A DNA stretch of 64,000 nucleotides from an uncultured Phocaeicola sp. (GTDB lineage Bacteria > Bacteroidota > Bacteroidia > Bacteroidales > Bacteroidaceae). The stretch covers positions 1-64,000 of the forward strand of contig CALUGI010000014.1 of the NCBI GenBank assembly GCA_944320135.1, in the 5' to 3' direction. A program made the translations under genes and the position numbers. Below the pieces are notes generated by a model. That model saw nothing but the letters and a program-made list of their open reading frames with translations. It made no database searches and was not told the origin of the DNA. Positions within the stretch are counted from its first letter, which is position 1, and each line of letters begins with the position of its first letter. Below are positions 25,284-32,778 of this stretch, piece after piece.

Positions 25284-27143
25284 ATGAAAACGAACTTATA
25301 TAAATCAGCCGTCGCCCTGTCAATGTTCGGCAGCGTAATGCTGGCCTCCTGCGGCGACAACCTGCTGGACACCCAATCGCCTTCCTCTTTGGACGATGCC
25401 ACAATCTTTTCCATCTACGACCTGGCTGAAGGCACGATAAACAACATTTACACCTATTACGGGGAACAAAACTACCGCGCACGCTTCTGGTGTTACTACG
25501 GGATGAACACCGACATCGAATGGCTGAACGGATCGGACGGCGGGGACGACAAAGCGAACATGGCGAACTACAACGCTTTGCCTACCAACTCGCAACTGAA
25601 CATCGCCGATGCCAAGGAGCCGTGGTCGAACATCTACGCGGGAATCGAAAAGGCGAACTTAGCCATCCAAGGGCTGGAAGCATACGCCGACATGGAAGAC
25701 CCGAACATGATGCAGCTGTACGGAGAAGCGCTGACTTTGCGGGCAATGGCCTACGTAGACCTGATTAACACATGGGGCGACGTACCCGCACGCTTCGAGC
25801 CGATTTCCGCAGAAACGGCCAACATCCCGCGCACGGACAGAGACGTGATATACAAGCAAATCATCCAAGACCTGCAAAAAGCGGAGAACCTGTGCGCATG
25901 GCCTGCAGCCGAGGGGGTCACCTCTACCACGGAACGAATCAACAGAGCTTTCGTGAAGGGGCTACTGGCACGCACGTGCATGCAGGCAGCAGGATACGCG
26001 TTGCGTTCGGACGGAGAAAACCGTCTGAGCACCGACCCGGAGCTTACGAAAGAAAAACTTTACCCCATCGCATTGCAGGCTTGCAAGGACGTGATGGATC
26101 AGGAAGCCAACGGATTGGTGGCGTTAGAGAGCGACTATGAGGAAATCTTCCGGAAAAACTGCGAGGATGTCATCGCATCGAGGGGAGAGTCTTTGTGGGA
26201 GGTTCCTTACGCCAACAGCCCTACCGCGCGAGGCCGCATGGTCTACACGTTCGGAATCAAGCATGATGCCAAAGACAGTTTCGTCGGGACGGGACAAGGA
26301 GGACAGGTAGGCCCGGTGCCGTCGTTCTTCTTCGACTTTGCCGTAGGCGACAAACGCCGTGACGTGACCTGCGTTCCCTACGAATGGAAGAAAGGCGTGC
26401 AAACCTTGAACGCCGTCAACAAATGGTGCTTCGGAAAGATGCGTTACGAGTGGATGACGCGCGGCACTTCCATCAGCGAAAGCGACGACGGCATCAACAA
26501 GATTTACATGCGCTATGCCGACATCGTTCTGATGCGTGCGGAGCTTGAAAATGAACTGTACGGCCCGGCCAACGCAGCTCCCTACCTCAAAAGGATTCGC
26601 GAACGGGCTTTCGACGCATCCGACTGGGCGGTTCAGGTAGAACAATACGTAACTAACGCAAGCGCAAGCCAAGAAACCATGCGCAACGCCATCATGGATG
26701 AACGCGCATTCGAGTTCGGAGGCGAAATGCTCCGCAAGGCCGATTTGATTCGCTGGGGAAAACTGAAAGAGAAGATGGACAAGGCAAAAGAAAACATGTA
26801 TCAACTCCGTAGCCGCCAAGGGAAGTATGCCGACCTGAACACCACCCTTTATTACAATCTGGTGGACTATTCGGACGGATGGGACGGAAAGACTTACACA
26901 AAGACCCAGCTTGACATCTACGGCTACAACTACGGAGAAAGCGCGGCTCCGGGGGCAGGCGACTACACGTACTCTTATCAGAACTCGGACGGGAAGGCAA
27001 CTGACTGGCTCAGCGAAAACCAATTGAAAGACGAGAAGATAGAGTCGCTTTATGCCCGCGACCCTGACAAATACATGTACTGGCCGATATTCCAATACAA
27101 CTTGGATGCCAACCCGGCACTGGAGAACTATTCTTGGTATTAA
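25284..27143 (+). CDS. susD: SusD/RagB-family nutrient-binding lipoprotein, second copy
   Basis: The 619-residue lipoprotein has its lipobox Cys at residue 23 (GSVMLASC) followed by GDNLLDTQSPSSLDD. SusD signatures include LRAMAYVDLINTWGDVPARF, DIVLMRAELENELYG, YLKRIRERAFD and ERAFEFGGEMLRKADLIRWG. It starts 13 nt after the susC stop. It would act as the surface lid of the partner SusC for pectic oligosaccharides. Confidence 0.92.
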   Translation: MKTNLYKSAVALSMFGSVMLASCGDNLLDTQSPSSLDDATIFSIYDLAEGTINNIYTYYGEQNYRARFWCYYGMNTDIEWLNGSDGGDDKANMANYNALPTNSQLNIADAKEPWSNIYAGIEKANLAIQGLEAYADMEDPNMMQLYGEALTLRAMAYVDLINTWGDVPARFEPISAETANIPRTDRDVIYKQIIQDLQKAENLCAWPAAEGVTSTTERINRAFVKGLLARTCMQAAGYALRSDGENRLSTDPELTKEKLYPIALQACKDVMDQEANGLVALESDYEEIFRKNCEDVIASRGESLWEVPYANSPTARGRMVYTFGIKHDAKDSFVGTGQGGQVGPVPSFFFDFAVGDKRRDVTCVPYEWKKGVQTLNAVNKWCFGKMRYEWMTRGTSISESDDGINKIYMRYADIVLMRAELENELYGPANAAPYLKRIRERAFDASDWAVQVEQYVTNASASQETMRNAIMDERAFEFGGEMLRKADLIRWGKLKEKMDKAKENMYQLRSRQGKYADLNTTLYYNLVDYSDGWDGKTYTKTQLDIYGYNYGESAAPGAGDYTYSYQNSDGKATDWLSENQLKDEKIESLYARDPDKYMYWPIFQYNLDANPALENYSWY

Positions 27144-27151
27144 TTAGTCAA

Positions 27152-28756
27152 ATGATTAGAGCGATGAAGAAACATAAAATATTGGCCGCCTGTATGACGT
27201 GCATGTTGGCGGCCGGAGGACTGTTCGTTACGTCCTGTGAAGATATTGAGCCGATTCACGAACTGGATTTGGCGCGCGTGCTTTCGCCCACCGGCCTGAA
27301 CGTGACCATCAGCGCGAAGGTAAACATTGAGATCTCGTGGGAAGCCTTGGACGAAAAGGCCGAAAGCTACGTGCTGGAGGTCTACAAAGGAGAAACTGCA
27401 ACCGAAGAGGCTTTGCACACAAGGGCGGAGAACCTTACGACGACTTCCTACAGACTTGAGAACATGGGGTACGAAGAAACGTACCTGATACGGGTGAAAG
27501 CCGTGGGACAGGACATGGAAGATTCGAAATGGACGGAAGTCATTACAAAGACAGACTCTGAACAAATATTCAGCACTGTGCAGAGCGAGGACATCAACGG
27601 CAACTCCGTTACTTTGAGATGGCCGGCAGGTGAAGCGGCTGACCAGATTACAATCACTCCGGTCGGCGCGGAAGATGCAGAGGTGACAATAACGCTTACT
27701 CCCGACGACGTTGCAAACGGCTACGTGACCGTTTCCGGTTTGGAATACGAAACAGATTACACGGCTGTGATGACGTTAGGAGACAAGACGCGAGGTACGA
27801 TTACCTTCAAGACGGGAATAGACTTGTCCAAAGCCCAACCGCTGAATGCAGATTTGACAGAAGAAGAAATAGAGGCTTTCTTTGCAAATGCTGCGAATGG
27901 TTCAGTCATTTCTTTAGTGCCGGGAGCAAGCGGAACGAATACGTTCCCCACTTTGGAAATCAGTTTGACGAAATCTTGTAAGATTATCGGTCTGTCAGAC
28001 CAACCCGTTACTTGCGGATTCTCGTTCAAGGTAGAGGGTGCAAGCGATGTAACACTGCAAGATTTGACATTCGATGGAGGAACAGACAGCAAGACGCTTG
28101 TGTCTTATGTAACAACCGTAGAAGGAGGAAATCTGACTATCAGCAATTGCTCTATAAGCGGCTACAAGAAGATACTTGATGAAAACAACGCTGAAGAAAT
28201 GGCTGCCAGAACTCTCACCATTGAGAACAACATGATTACCGGAAGTCTGGAACGTACTATTGATTTCCAGAAGAAGAAAATCAATTTTGCAACTGTAAAC
28301 ATCTCAAAGAACACGTTCTATAATATTACAGGCAAAGACCTTTTCCGATTCGACTACGTGGCCGGACGTAAGGATGCCGTTTACACTATAGAAAACAACA
28401 CATTCTATAATGTGGCGACTACAGACAAAGGAATTCTTTACATCCGTTCCAACAGCTCAAGCACAATTGAATTCACTTGCAACGTCAACAAAAACATTTT
28501 CGCTTACAGCGAACCGAATGCAGACGTGCATTTCAGCGAGGATTCAAAAACGAATGGCGTCACATTTGCCGACAATTATTATTATAACGGTGGGGCATTA
28601 CTGGAGAATGCTGAAGGAGATACCTCAGGTAAAGTATTCGATACCGGAACTTCTTTGGACAATATGCCGTTTGCAGATGCCGAGAACGCCGACTTCTCGG
28701 TTACGGACCAAACCTTGATTGACGCACAAGTAGGCGATCCGCGTTGGTTGCAATAA
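27152..28756 (+). CDS. Surface glycan-binding lipoprotein: fibronectin III plus DUF4957/DUF5123 beta-helix
   Basis: The 534-residue product has a lipoprotein signal ending VTSC (Cys29 from ATG 27152; ATG 27164 is equally usable) and then EDIEP. Residues ~45-130 form a fibronectin III module (VNIEISWEALDEKAESYVLE), with a second beta module up to ~215. From ~235 a parallel beta-helix region of the DUF4957/DUF5123 kind follows, with repeated LTIENNMI, VNISKNTFYNI and YTIENNTFYNV strands. Such proteins sit after susD in pectin loci and are thought to bind the polymer at the surface. The C-terminal region resembles those of the left-arm lipoproteins. Start is 8 nt after the susD stop. Confidence 0.78.
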   Translation: MIRAMKKHKILAACMTCMLAAGGLFVTSCEDIEPIHELDLARVLSPTGLNVTISAKVNIEISWEALDEKAESYVLEVYKGETATEEALHTRAENLTTTSYRLENMGYEETYLIRVKAVGQDMEDSKWTEVITKTDSEQIFSTVQSEDINGNSVTLRWPAGEAADQITITPVGAEDAEVTITLTPDDVANGYVTVSGLEYETDYTAVMTLGDKTRGTITFKTGIDLSKAQPLNADLTEEEIEAFFANAANGSVISLVPGASGTNTFPTLEISLTKSCKIIGLSDQPVTCGFSFKVEGASDVTLQDLTFDGGTDSKTLVSYVTTVEGGNLTISNCSISGYKKILDENNAEEMAARTLTIENNMITGSLERTIDFQKKKINFATVNISKNTFYNITGKDLFRFDYVAGRKDAVYTIENNTFYNVATTDKGILYIRSNSSSTIEFTCNVNKNIFAYSEPNADVHFSEDSKTNGVTFADNYYYNGGALLENAEGDTSGKVFDTGTSLDNMPFADAENADFSVTDQTLIDAQVGDPRWLQ

Positions 28757-28778
28757 TTTTTAAGTATTAGTGTGTAAG

Positions 28779-28824
28779 TCTCCTGCCGCCTCCCGCCAAA
28801 GGAGGAAGGCAGGAGATTTTTTTT
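28779..28824 (+). terminator. Rho-independent terminator of the second susCD operon
   Basis: TCTCCTGCC pairs with GGCAGGAGA and is followed by eight T residues. The downstream gap to 29215 holds three repeat elements and no gene. Confidence 0.85.
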
Positions 28825-28889
28825 GTACAGACGCACTCCACCGGCCAATGCAAAGAAACTTAAAATGAAACTTAATGACCAAAAAGCAA

Positions 28890-28987
28890 TGTCATTCTGA
28901 ACGTAGTGAAGAATCTTGTGTGCATCTGCTTATGTATCCGAGATTGACTTCGTCGAACGTTGTTTCTTCACTGCGCTCAGAATGACA
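28890..28987. repeat. Long inverted repeat of the TCATTCTGAGCG type, copy 2
   Basis: TGTCATTCTGAACGTAGTGA and a right arm ending GCGCTCAGAATGACA flank a longer, diverged centre. It matches the element at 13278. Confidence 0.65.
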
Positions 28988-29046
28988 AAATGAAATATGA
29001 TTCTTATTTTGAGGCAGCTTCTTGAATGCGTTTGCATGGATGTTTC

Positions 29047-29069
29047 GGGCGTATGCGATACGCCCCTAC
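29047..29069. repeat. Palindromic intergenic repeat, copy before the lipoprotein pectate lyase
   Basis: GGGCGTATGCGATACGCCC with trailing CTAC is identical in its core to the copies at 3317 and 14427. Confidence 0.7.
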
Positions 29070-29104
29070 AGCCGGTTGCACAAACGGCGCGGCATGTATG
29101 CCCG

Positions 29105-29150
29105 AACGTCGAAGCCTTTCCGCAAAAAGCCGGGGCGTTTTTATACACGC
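29105..29150. repeat. 22-nt-period intergenic repeat, locus 4
   Basis: A unit of 22 nt (29105-29126, ending CCTTTCCGCAAA) is followed by AAGCCGGGGCGTTTTTATAC. Both match the diverged family consensus. Confidence 0.5.
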
Positions 29151-29215
29151 GCGCCGGAAAAATCTGAAACGAAGGACACTTTTTAAAACAATACATCTAT
29201 ATTTACAGAAAAAAC

Positions 29216-30784
29216 ATGAAACACAGTTATTGGATTATCGGCGTATGCCTCGCCCTGAGCCTCGCGGCCTGCACCGACGAGCAGCCGCCGGAGAACGAAA
29301 AGGAACAGAACGGCACGGAAACCCCGACAGGCGGAAACGAAAATGACAAGGACACTCCGGACGACGATGCCACGGACAACGGCGGCACGGACATGCCGCA
29401 AGGCAGACGCGCCTTCCCCGGAGCGGCAGGCGCAGGACGCTTCACCACAGGAGGCGCAGGAGGCGACGTCTATACCGTCACCTCGCTGGCAGACAGCGGC
29501 GAAGGCACCTTGCGATGGGCCATAGAGAAATCAGGCAAGCGCACCATCGTGTTTGCCGTGGGCGGAGTGATTGCGCTCGAAAAGCAACTTGTCATCCGGA
29601 ACGACGACGTGACCATCGCAGGGCAGACCGCGCCGGGAGCAGGCATCTGCCTGAAAAACCACACGCTGAGGGTGGACGCAAACAACGTGATTATCCGCTT
29701 CATCCGATGCCGCATGGGAGACGAAGCCAAAGAAGAAGATGATGCAATGAACGGATACCAGAAAAACTATCCGGGGAAGCGGAACATTATCATCGACCAC
29801 TGCTCAATGAGCTGGAGCACGGACGAATGCGCATCGTTCTACGGCAACACGGACTTCACCATGCAGTGGTGCATCGTCAGCGAGAGCCTGACCAACTCGA
29901 TTCACGGGAAAGGCAAGCACGGATACGGAGGGCTGTGGGGAGGAAGCCCCGCCACCTTCCACCACAACCTGCTGGCGCACCACAGCAACCGTACCCCGCG
30001 CCTTTGCGGAAGCCGCTACTCCAACCGCGCGGACATGGAGCAGGTGGACCTGATAAACAACGTCATCTACAACTGGTCGAGCGAAGGGGCATACGGCGCA
30101 CAAGGAGGCTCCTACAACGTCATGAACAACTATTACAAGCCGGGGCCTGTAGCCTCCAACACCGGAGTGCATTGCCGCTTCTTCACCGCCTACGTGGATG
30201 ACGGAGAAAACGCGCAGGCCAAAGGCACATACGGACGGTTTTATCTGAGCGGCAACTACATGGCCGACCGCGAAGGGCTGAAATGGCCTGCTGAAGTGGC
30301 CGCAGCCAATGCGGACAACACGTCGGCCACGGCTTTCGTAGTGAAAAACGACGAACTTCCTGCCGAGGACTTGTTAGCAAGTTCGCCGTTCGAGATATTG
30401 GACGACTACAGCTTCATGCAAACCGCGCAGGAAGCGTTCGAATCGGTTCTGCAAACAGCCGGGGTATCGAACAAGCGCGACAAGATTGACACGCGCATCG
30501 TGAACGAAACCCGCAACGGCACCTACTCGCGCAAAGGCTCGAACGGAAGCGATTACGGCTTCATCGACACCCAAAGCGATGCGGAAGGATGGGGAGAATA
30601 CGTGGAAACGCACAGCGAAGAACCGGACACCGACGGCGACGGGATGCCCGACACTTGGGAAGAAACTCACGGCCTCAATCCAAACGACCCTTCTGACAGA
30701 AACGGCACAGACGTGGACGAGAACAAAGTCTACACCAACCTGGAAATGTATCTGAACGGATTAGTGGAACACATCATCCGCTGA
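29216..30784 (+). CDS. Lipoprotein pectate lyase, polysaccharide lyase family 1
   Basis: The 522-residue protein is a PL1 enzyme anchored as a lipoprotein: Cys19 in LSLAAC is followed by the acidic TDEQPPENE, the pattern that directs surface export. A low-complexity linker rich in Asp, Gly and Thr runs to about residue 60. The lyase domain then starts (AFPGAAGAGRFTTGGAGG) and carries [15 protein letters not shown] and [11 protein letters not shown]. The C-terminus has DTDGDGMPDTWEETHG and [15 protein letters not shown]. It is a paralogue of the gene at 20236. It probably makes the first cuts in homogalacturonan at the cell surface, while the non-lipidated copy works on imported pieces. That division is inference. 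Confidence 0.92.
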   Translation: MKHSYWIIGVCLALSLAACTDEQPPENEKEQNGTETPTGGNENDKDTPDDDATDNGGTDMPQGRRAFPGAAGAGRFTTGGAGGDVYTVTSLADSGEGTLRWAIEKSGKRTIVFAVGGVIALEKQLVIRNDDVTIAGQTAPGAGICLKNHTLRVDANNVIIRFIRCRMGDEAKEEDDAMNGYQKNYPGKRNIIIDHCSMSWSTDECASFYGNTDFTMQWCIVSESLTNSIHGKGKHGYGGLWGGSPATFHHNLLAHHSNRTPRLCGSRYSNRADMEQVDLINNVIYNWSSEGAYGAQGGSYNVMNNYYKPGPVASNTGVHCRFFTAYVDDGENAQAKGTYGRFYLSGNYMADREGLKWPAEVAAANADNTSATAFVVKNDELPAEDLLASSPFEILDDYSFMQTAQEAFESVLQTAGVSNKRDKIDTRIVNETRNGTYSRKGSNGSDYGFIDTQSDAEGWGEYVETHSEEPDTDGDGMPDTWEETHGLNPNDPSDRNGTDVDENKVYTNLEMYLNGLVEHIIR

Positions 30785-30804
30785 TTGGCGCAAACCGGCG
30801 CAAC

Positions 30805-30840
30805 AAAAAAGGACTGCTGCTCACGCGGCAATCCTTTTTT
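30805..30840 (+). terminator. Rho-independent terminator of the lipoprotein lyase gene
   Basis: AAAAAAGGACTGC pairs, with one bulge, to GCAATCCTTTTTT. The T-run makes it a terminator on the plus strand and marks the end of the pectin locus. Confidence 0.75.
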
Positions 30841-30947
30841 ATTTGAGTTAGTAAATCAATTTGAGAGAATTGAAACTTCACAGCCTCATTTTCGTTTAAG
30901 TCACAAACACTAACTATTTATATAAAAGCAAATGAAAAATGTTCCTT

Positions 30948-31424
30948 TTATCGTTCGCTGCTCCTCTCTAACTGCGGCTTGTCGCACTTGCCGTGAATGA
31001 GCGTTCTCACCGAGTCGCCTTCATAAGCCACCTGCGGGTCGGTTGCCCGGTTATCGAACTGGTCGTACACATACACCACGCCATTGGCATTGCTGTATGC
31101 CGTATATTTCACCAAACCGCCCAGCACCCACAGCAGACACAGCATAGCCGCTGCCTTGAACAAGGGCATGAAGCGCGTATAGAGCGAGATGCGGCGCGCT
31201 TTCACGACGGGACGTTCAATCTCGGCCAATATGCGGCTGTCGAAATCATCTCCTAACTTTATCCCGGCGGCTTCCTCCTGATAGGCAAAAAGCGACCGGT
31301 AGGGACACAGATGGGGCGGAACCTCCTTCTGTCGGAAGAAGATGCGCAGAATCTGCTCTTCCTCGACGGAAGTCTCGCAGTTCCAATAGCGTTCCAAAAG
31401 CTGTTCGATGTATTTATAGTCCAT
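30948..31424 (-). CDS. Membrane protein paired with the ECF sigma factor, probable anti-sigma
   Basis: The 158-residue protein has a soluble N-terminal part beginning MDYKYIEQLLERYWNCETSV, the helical start seen in Bacteroidales anti-sigma-like proteins. One membrane helix lies at about 87-107 (PLFKAAAMLCLLWVLGGLV), with a short periplasmic tail of about 50 residues. Its ATG overlaps the 3' end of the sigma gene by 11 nt, so the two are translationally coupled. There is no FecR domain and therefore no sign of a TonB-receptor signalling chain. Role as anti-sigma factor is inferred from layout. Confidence 0.6.
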   Translation of the reverse strand: MDYKYIEQLLERYWNCETSVEEEQILRIFFRQKEVPPHLCPYRSLFAYQEEAAGIKLGDDFDSRILAEIERPVVKARRISLYTRFMPLFKAAAMLCLLWVLGGLVKYTAYSNANGVVYVYDQFDNRATDPQVAYEGDSVRTLIHGKCDKPQLERSSER

Positions 31425-31923
31425 AACCGTTTATTTCGTTTATCTTCATCTTGATGCGTTGTCTCGCTCTGAAAAGGTTCACTTTCACTTGCTCCTCAGT
31501 AAGCTGCAACACATCGGCAATCTCTTTATAGCTCTTTCCCTCCACATCCCTCAACTGCACGATGCTTCGCTGCCTTTCGGGAAGCCCGTCAATGATGCGG
31601 CGTATCAGGCGGAGCTGTTCGTCGCGCTCAAACTCATATTCGGGAGTCAACGCATCGGGCATTTCCTGGACCTCCGGAGTCAGCTCCACGTTCCGGGCCT
31701 CCGCTTTCCGGCTTCTGTCGATGGCCAGGTTGCGGGCTACAGTCATGCAATAGGCTTCTATCGAATCCGTCTGCGCCCATTCGTTCCGTTTGCTCCATAC
31801 CCTTATCAGCGTATCCTGAACGATGTCTTCCGCCTCAGCGCGGTCAAGCGTGATGCGAAGCGCCAACCTGAAAAGTTTGTCTTTCAGCGGCAGTATATCA
31901 TTCCGAAAACTGATTTCATGCAT
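31414..31923 (-). CDS. ECF-type RNA polymerase sigma factor
   Basis: The 169-residue protein has sigma region 2 (residues ~8-75, with AEDIVQDTLIRVWSKRNEW) and region 4 (LPERQRSIVQLRDVEGKSYK and EEQVKVNLFRARQRIK), which is the full ECF architecture. It precedes and overlaps its membrane partner. A 12-bp hairpin lies 16 nt upstream of the ATG and could separate it from argB or influence translation. The regulon is unknown; the neighbouring pectin genes are not obvious targets because both SusC proteins lack the STN signalling domain. Confidence 0.9.
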   Translation of the reverse strand: MHEISFRNDILPLKDKLFRLALRITLDRAEAEDIVQDTLIRVWSKRNEWAQTDSIEAYCMTVARNLAIDRSRKAEARNVELTPEVQEMPDALTPEYEFERDEQLRLIRRIIDGLPERQRSIVQLRDVEGKSYKEIADVLQLTEEQVKVNLFRARQRIKMKINEINGYGL

Positions 31924-31938
31924 TGCTTTCTATAAAGA

Positions 31939-31984
31939 TGACGGGCGAGTGGCAAAAAAGTTACACTCGCCCGTCGTTTTTTTT
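31939..31984. terminator. Hairpin between argB and the sigma factor gene
   Basis: GACGGGCGAGTG pairs with CACTCGCCCGTC around a 13-nt loop. The T-run lies on the plus-strand side, opposite to gene direction, so for the minus-strand genes it is a T-less hairpin located in the sigma-factor leader. Confidence 0.6.
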
Positions 31985-31987
31985 CAA

Positions 31988-32761
31988 TTATTTTCTGATT
32001 ATTGTCCCTGCGCCGCTTCCGATGCTTGAAGCGGAAGTGATGACTACCTGAGCAACACCGGCATCTATTGCCGAGAAGGAGTTTTCCAATTTGGGAATCA
32101 TGCCTTCCTTGACGATGCCTTCTTCAACATATTTCTTGAACAAATCGGGAGTGAGCACAGGAATCACGCTGTCATCGTCGTTCTCGTCGCTCAACACGCC
32201 TTTTTTCTCGAAGCAGAACACCAAAGTCACGTCAAAGATTGCCGCCAACGCCTTGGCCGTCTCTCCTGCAATAGTATCGGCATTGGTATTGAGGATATGG
32301 CCTTGCCCGTCATGCGTAAGCGGAGCCATTACAGGCACCACTCCCTTCCTTATAAGGAAAGCGAGCGCCTCGGCATCTACTTTCTCCACATCTCCGACAA
32401 AACCGTAATCGACGTCTCTCACAGGGCGCTTGACCGAACGTATCACATCCATATCAGCTCCCGTCAGACCCACAGCATTGACGCCCTTCGCCTGCAATCC
32501 CGCCACGATGTTCTTGTTAACCAATCCCCCATACACCATTGTCACCACTTTCAACGTCTCGGCATCCGTGATGCGACGCCCGTTGACCATTTGGCTTTCT
32601 ATACCCAACTGCAATGCAATGCGTGTGGCCGACCTCCCCCCGCCATGCACCAGCAACTTGTATCCGGGCAACGAAGAAAAATCGTTCAGCAGCCGGTTGA
32701 GCGTATCGGCTTCCTCCACGATTTTTCCTCCTACCTTGATGATTGTAAGTTTCTCTTTCAT
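31988..32761 (-). CDS. argB: N-acetylglutamate kinase
   Basis: The 257-residue kinase phosphorylates N-acetylglutamate (or the N-succinyl analogue used by some Bacteroidales) in arginine synthesis. KVGGKIVEE at the N-terminus and LLVHGGGRSATRIALQLG are the nucleotide and substrate loops. LNTNADTIAGETAKAL and a final VITSASSIGSGAGTII complete the amino-acid kinase fold. ATG 32761 (MKEKLTIIKVGG) is the true start; the frame continues upstream into speA. It lies 17 nt after speA on the same strand, linking arginine synthesis to its decarboxylation. Confidence 0.93.
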   Translation of the reverse strand: MKEKLTIIKVGGKIVEEADTLNRLLNDFSSLPGYKLLVHGGGRSATRIALQLGIESQMVNGRRITDAETLKVVTMVYGGLVNKNIVAGLQAKGVNAVGLTGADMDVIRSVKRPVRDVDYGFVGDVEKVDAEALAFLIRKGVVPVMAPLTHDGQGHILNTNADTIAGETAKALAAIFDVTLVFCFEKKGVLSDENDDDSVIPVLTPDLFKKYVEEGIVKEGMIPKLENSFSAIDAGVAQVVITSASSIGSGAGTIIRK

Positions 32762-32778
32762 TTCAAATAAATAATACG

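Noticed and set aside
30948..31923. Sigma/anti-sigma control of the two SusC systems
   Set aside because: Neither SusC has an STN domain and the partner has no FecR domain, so the known trans-envelope signalling chain is not supported.
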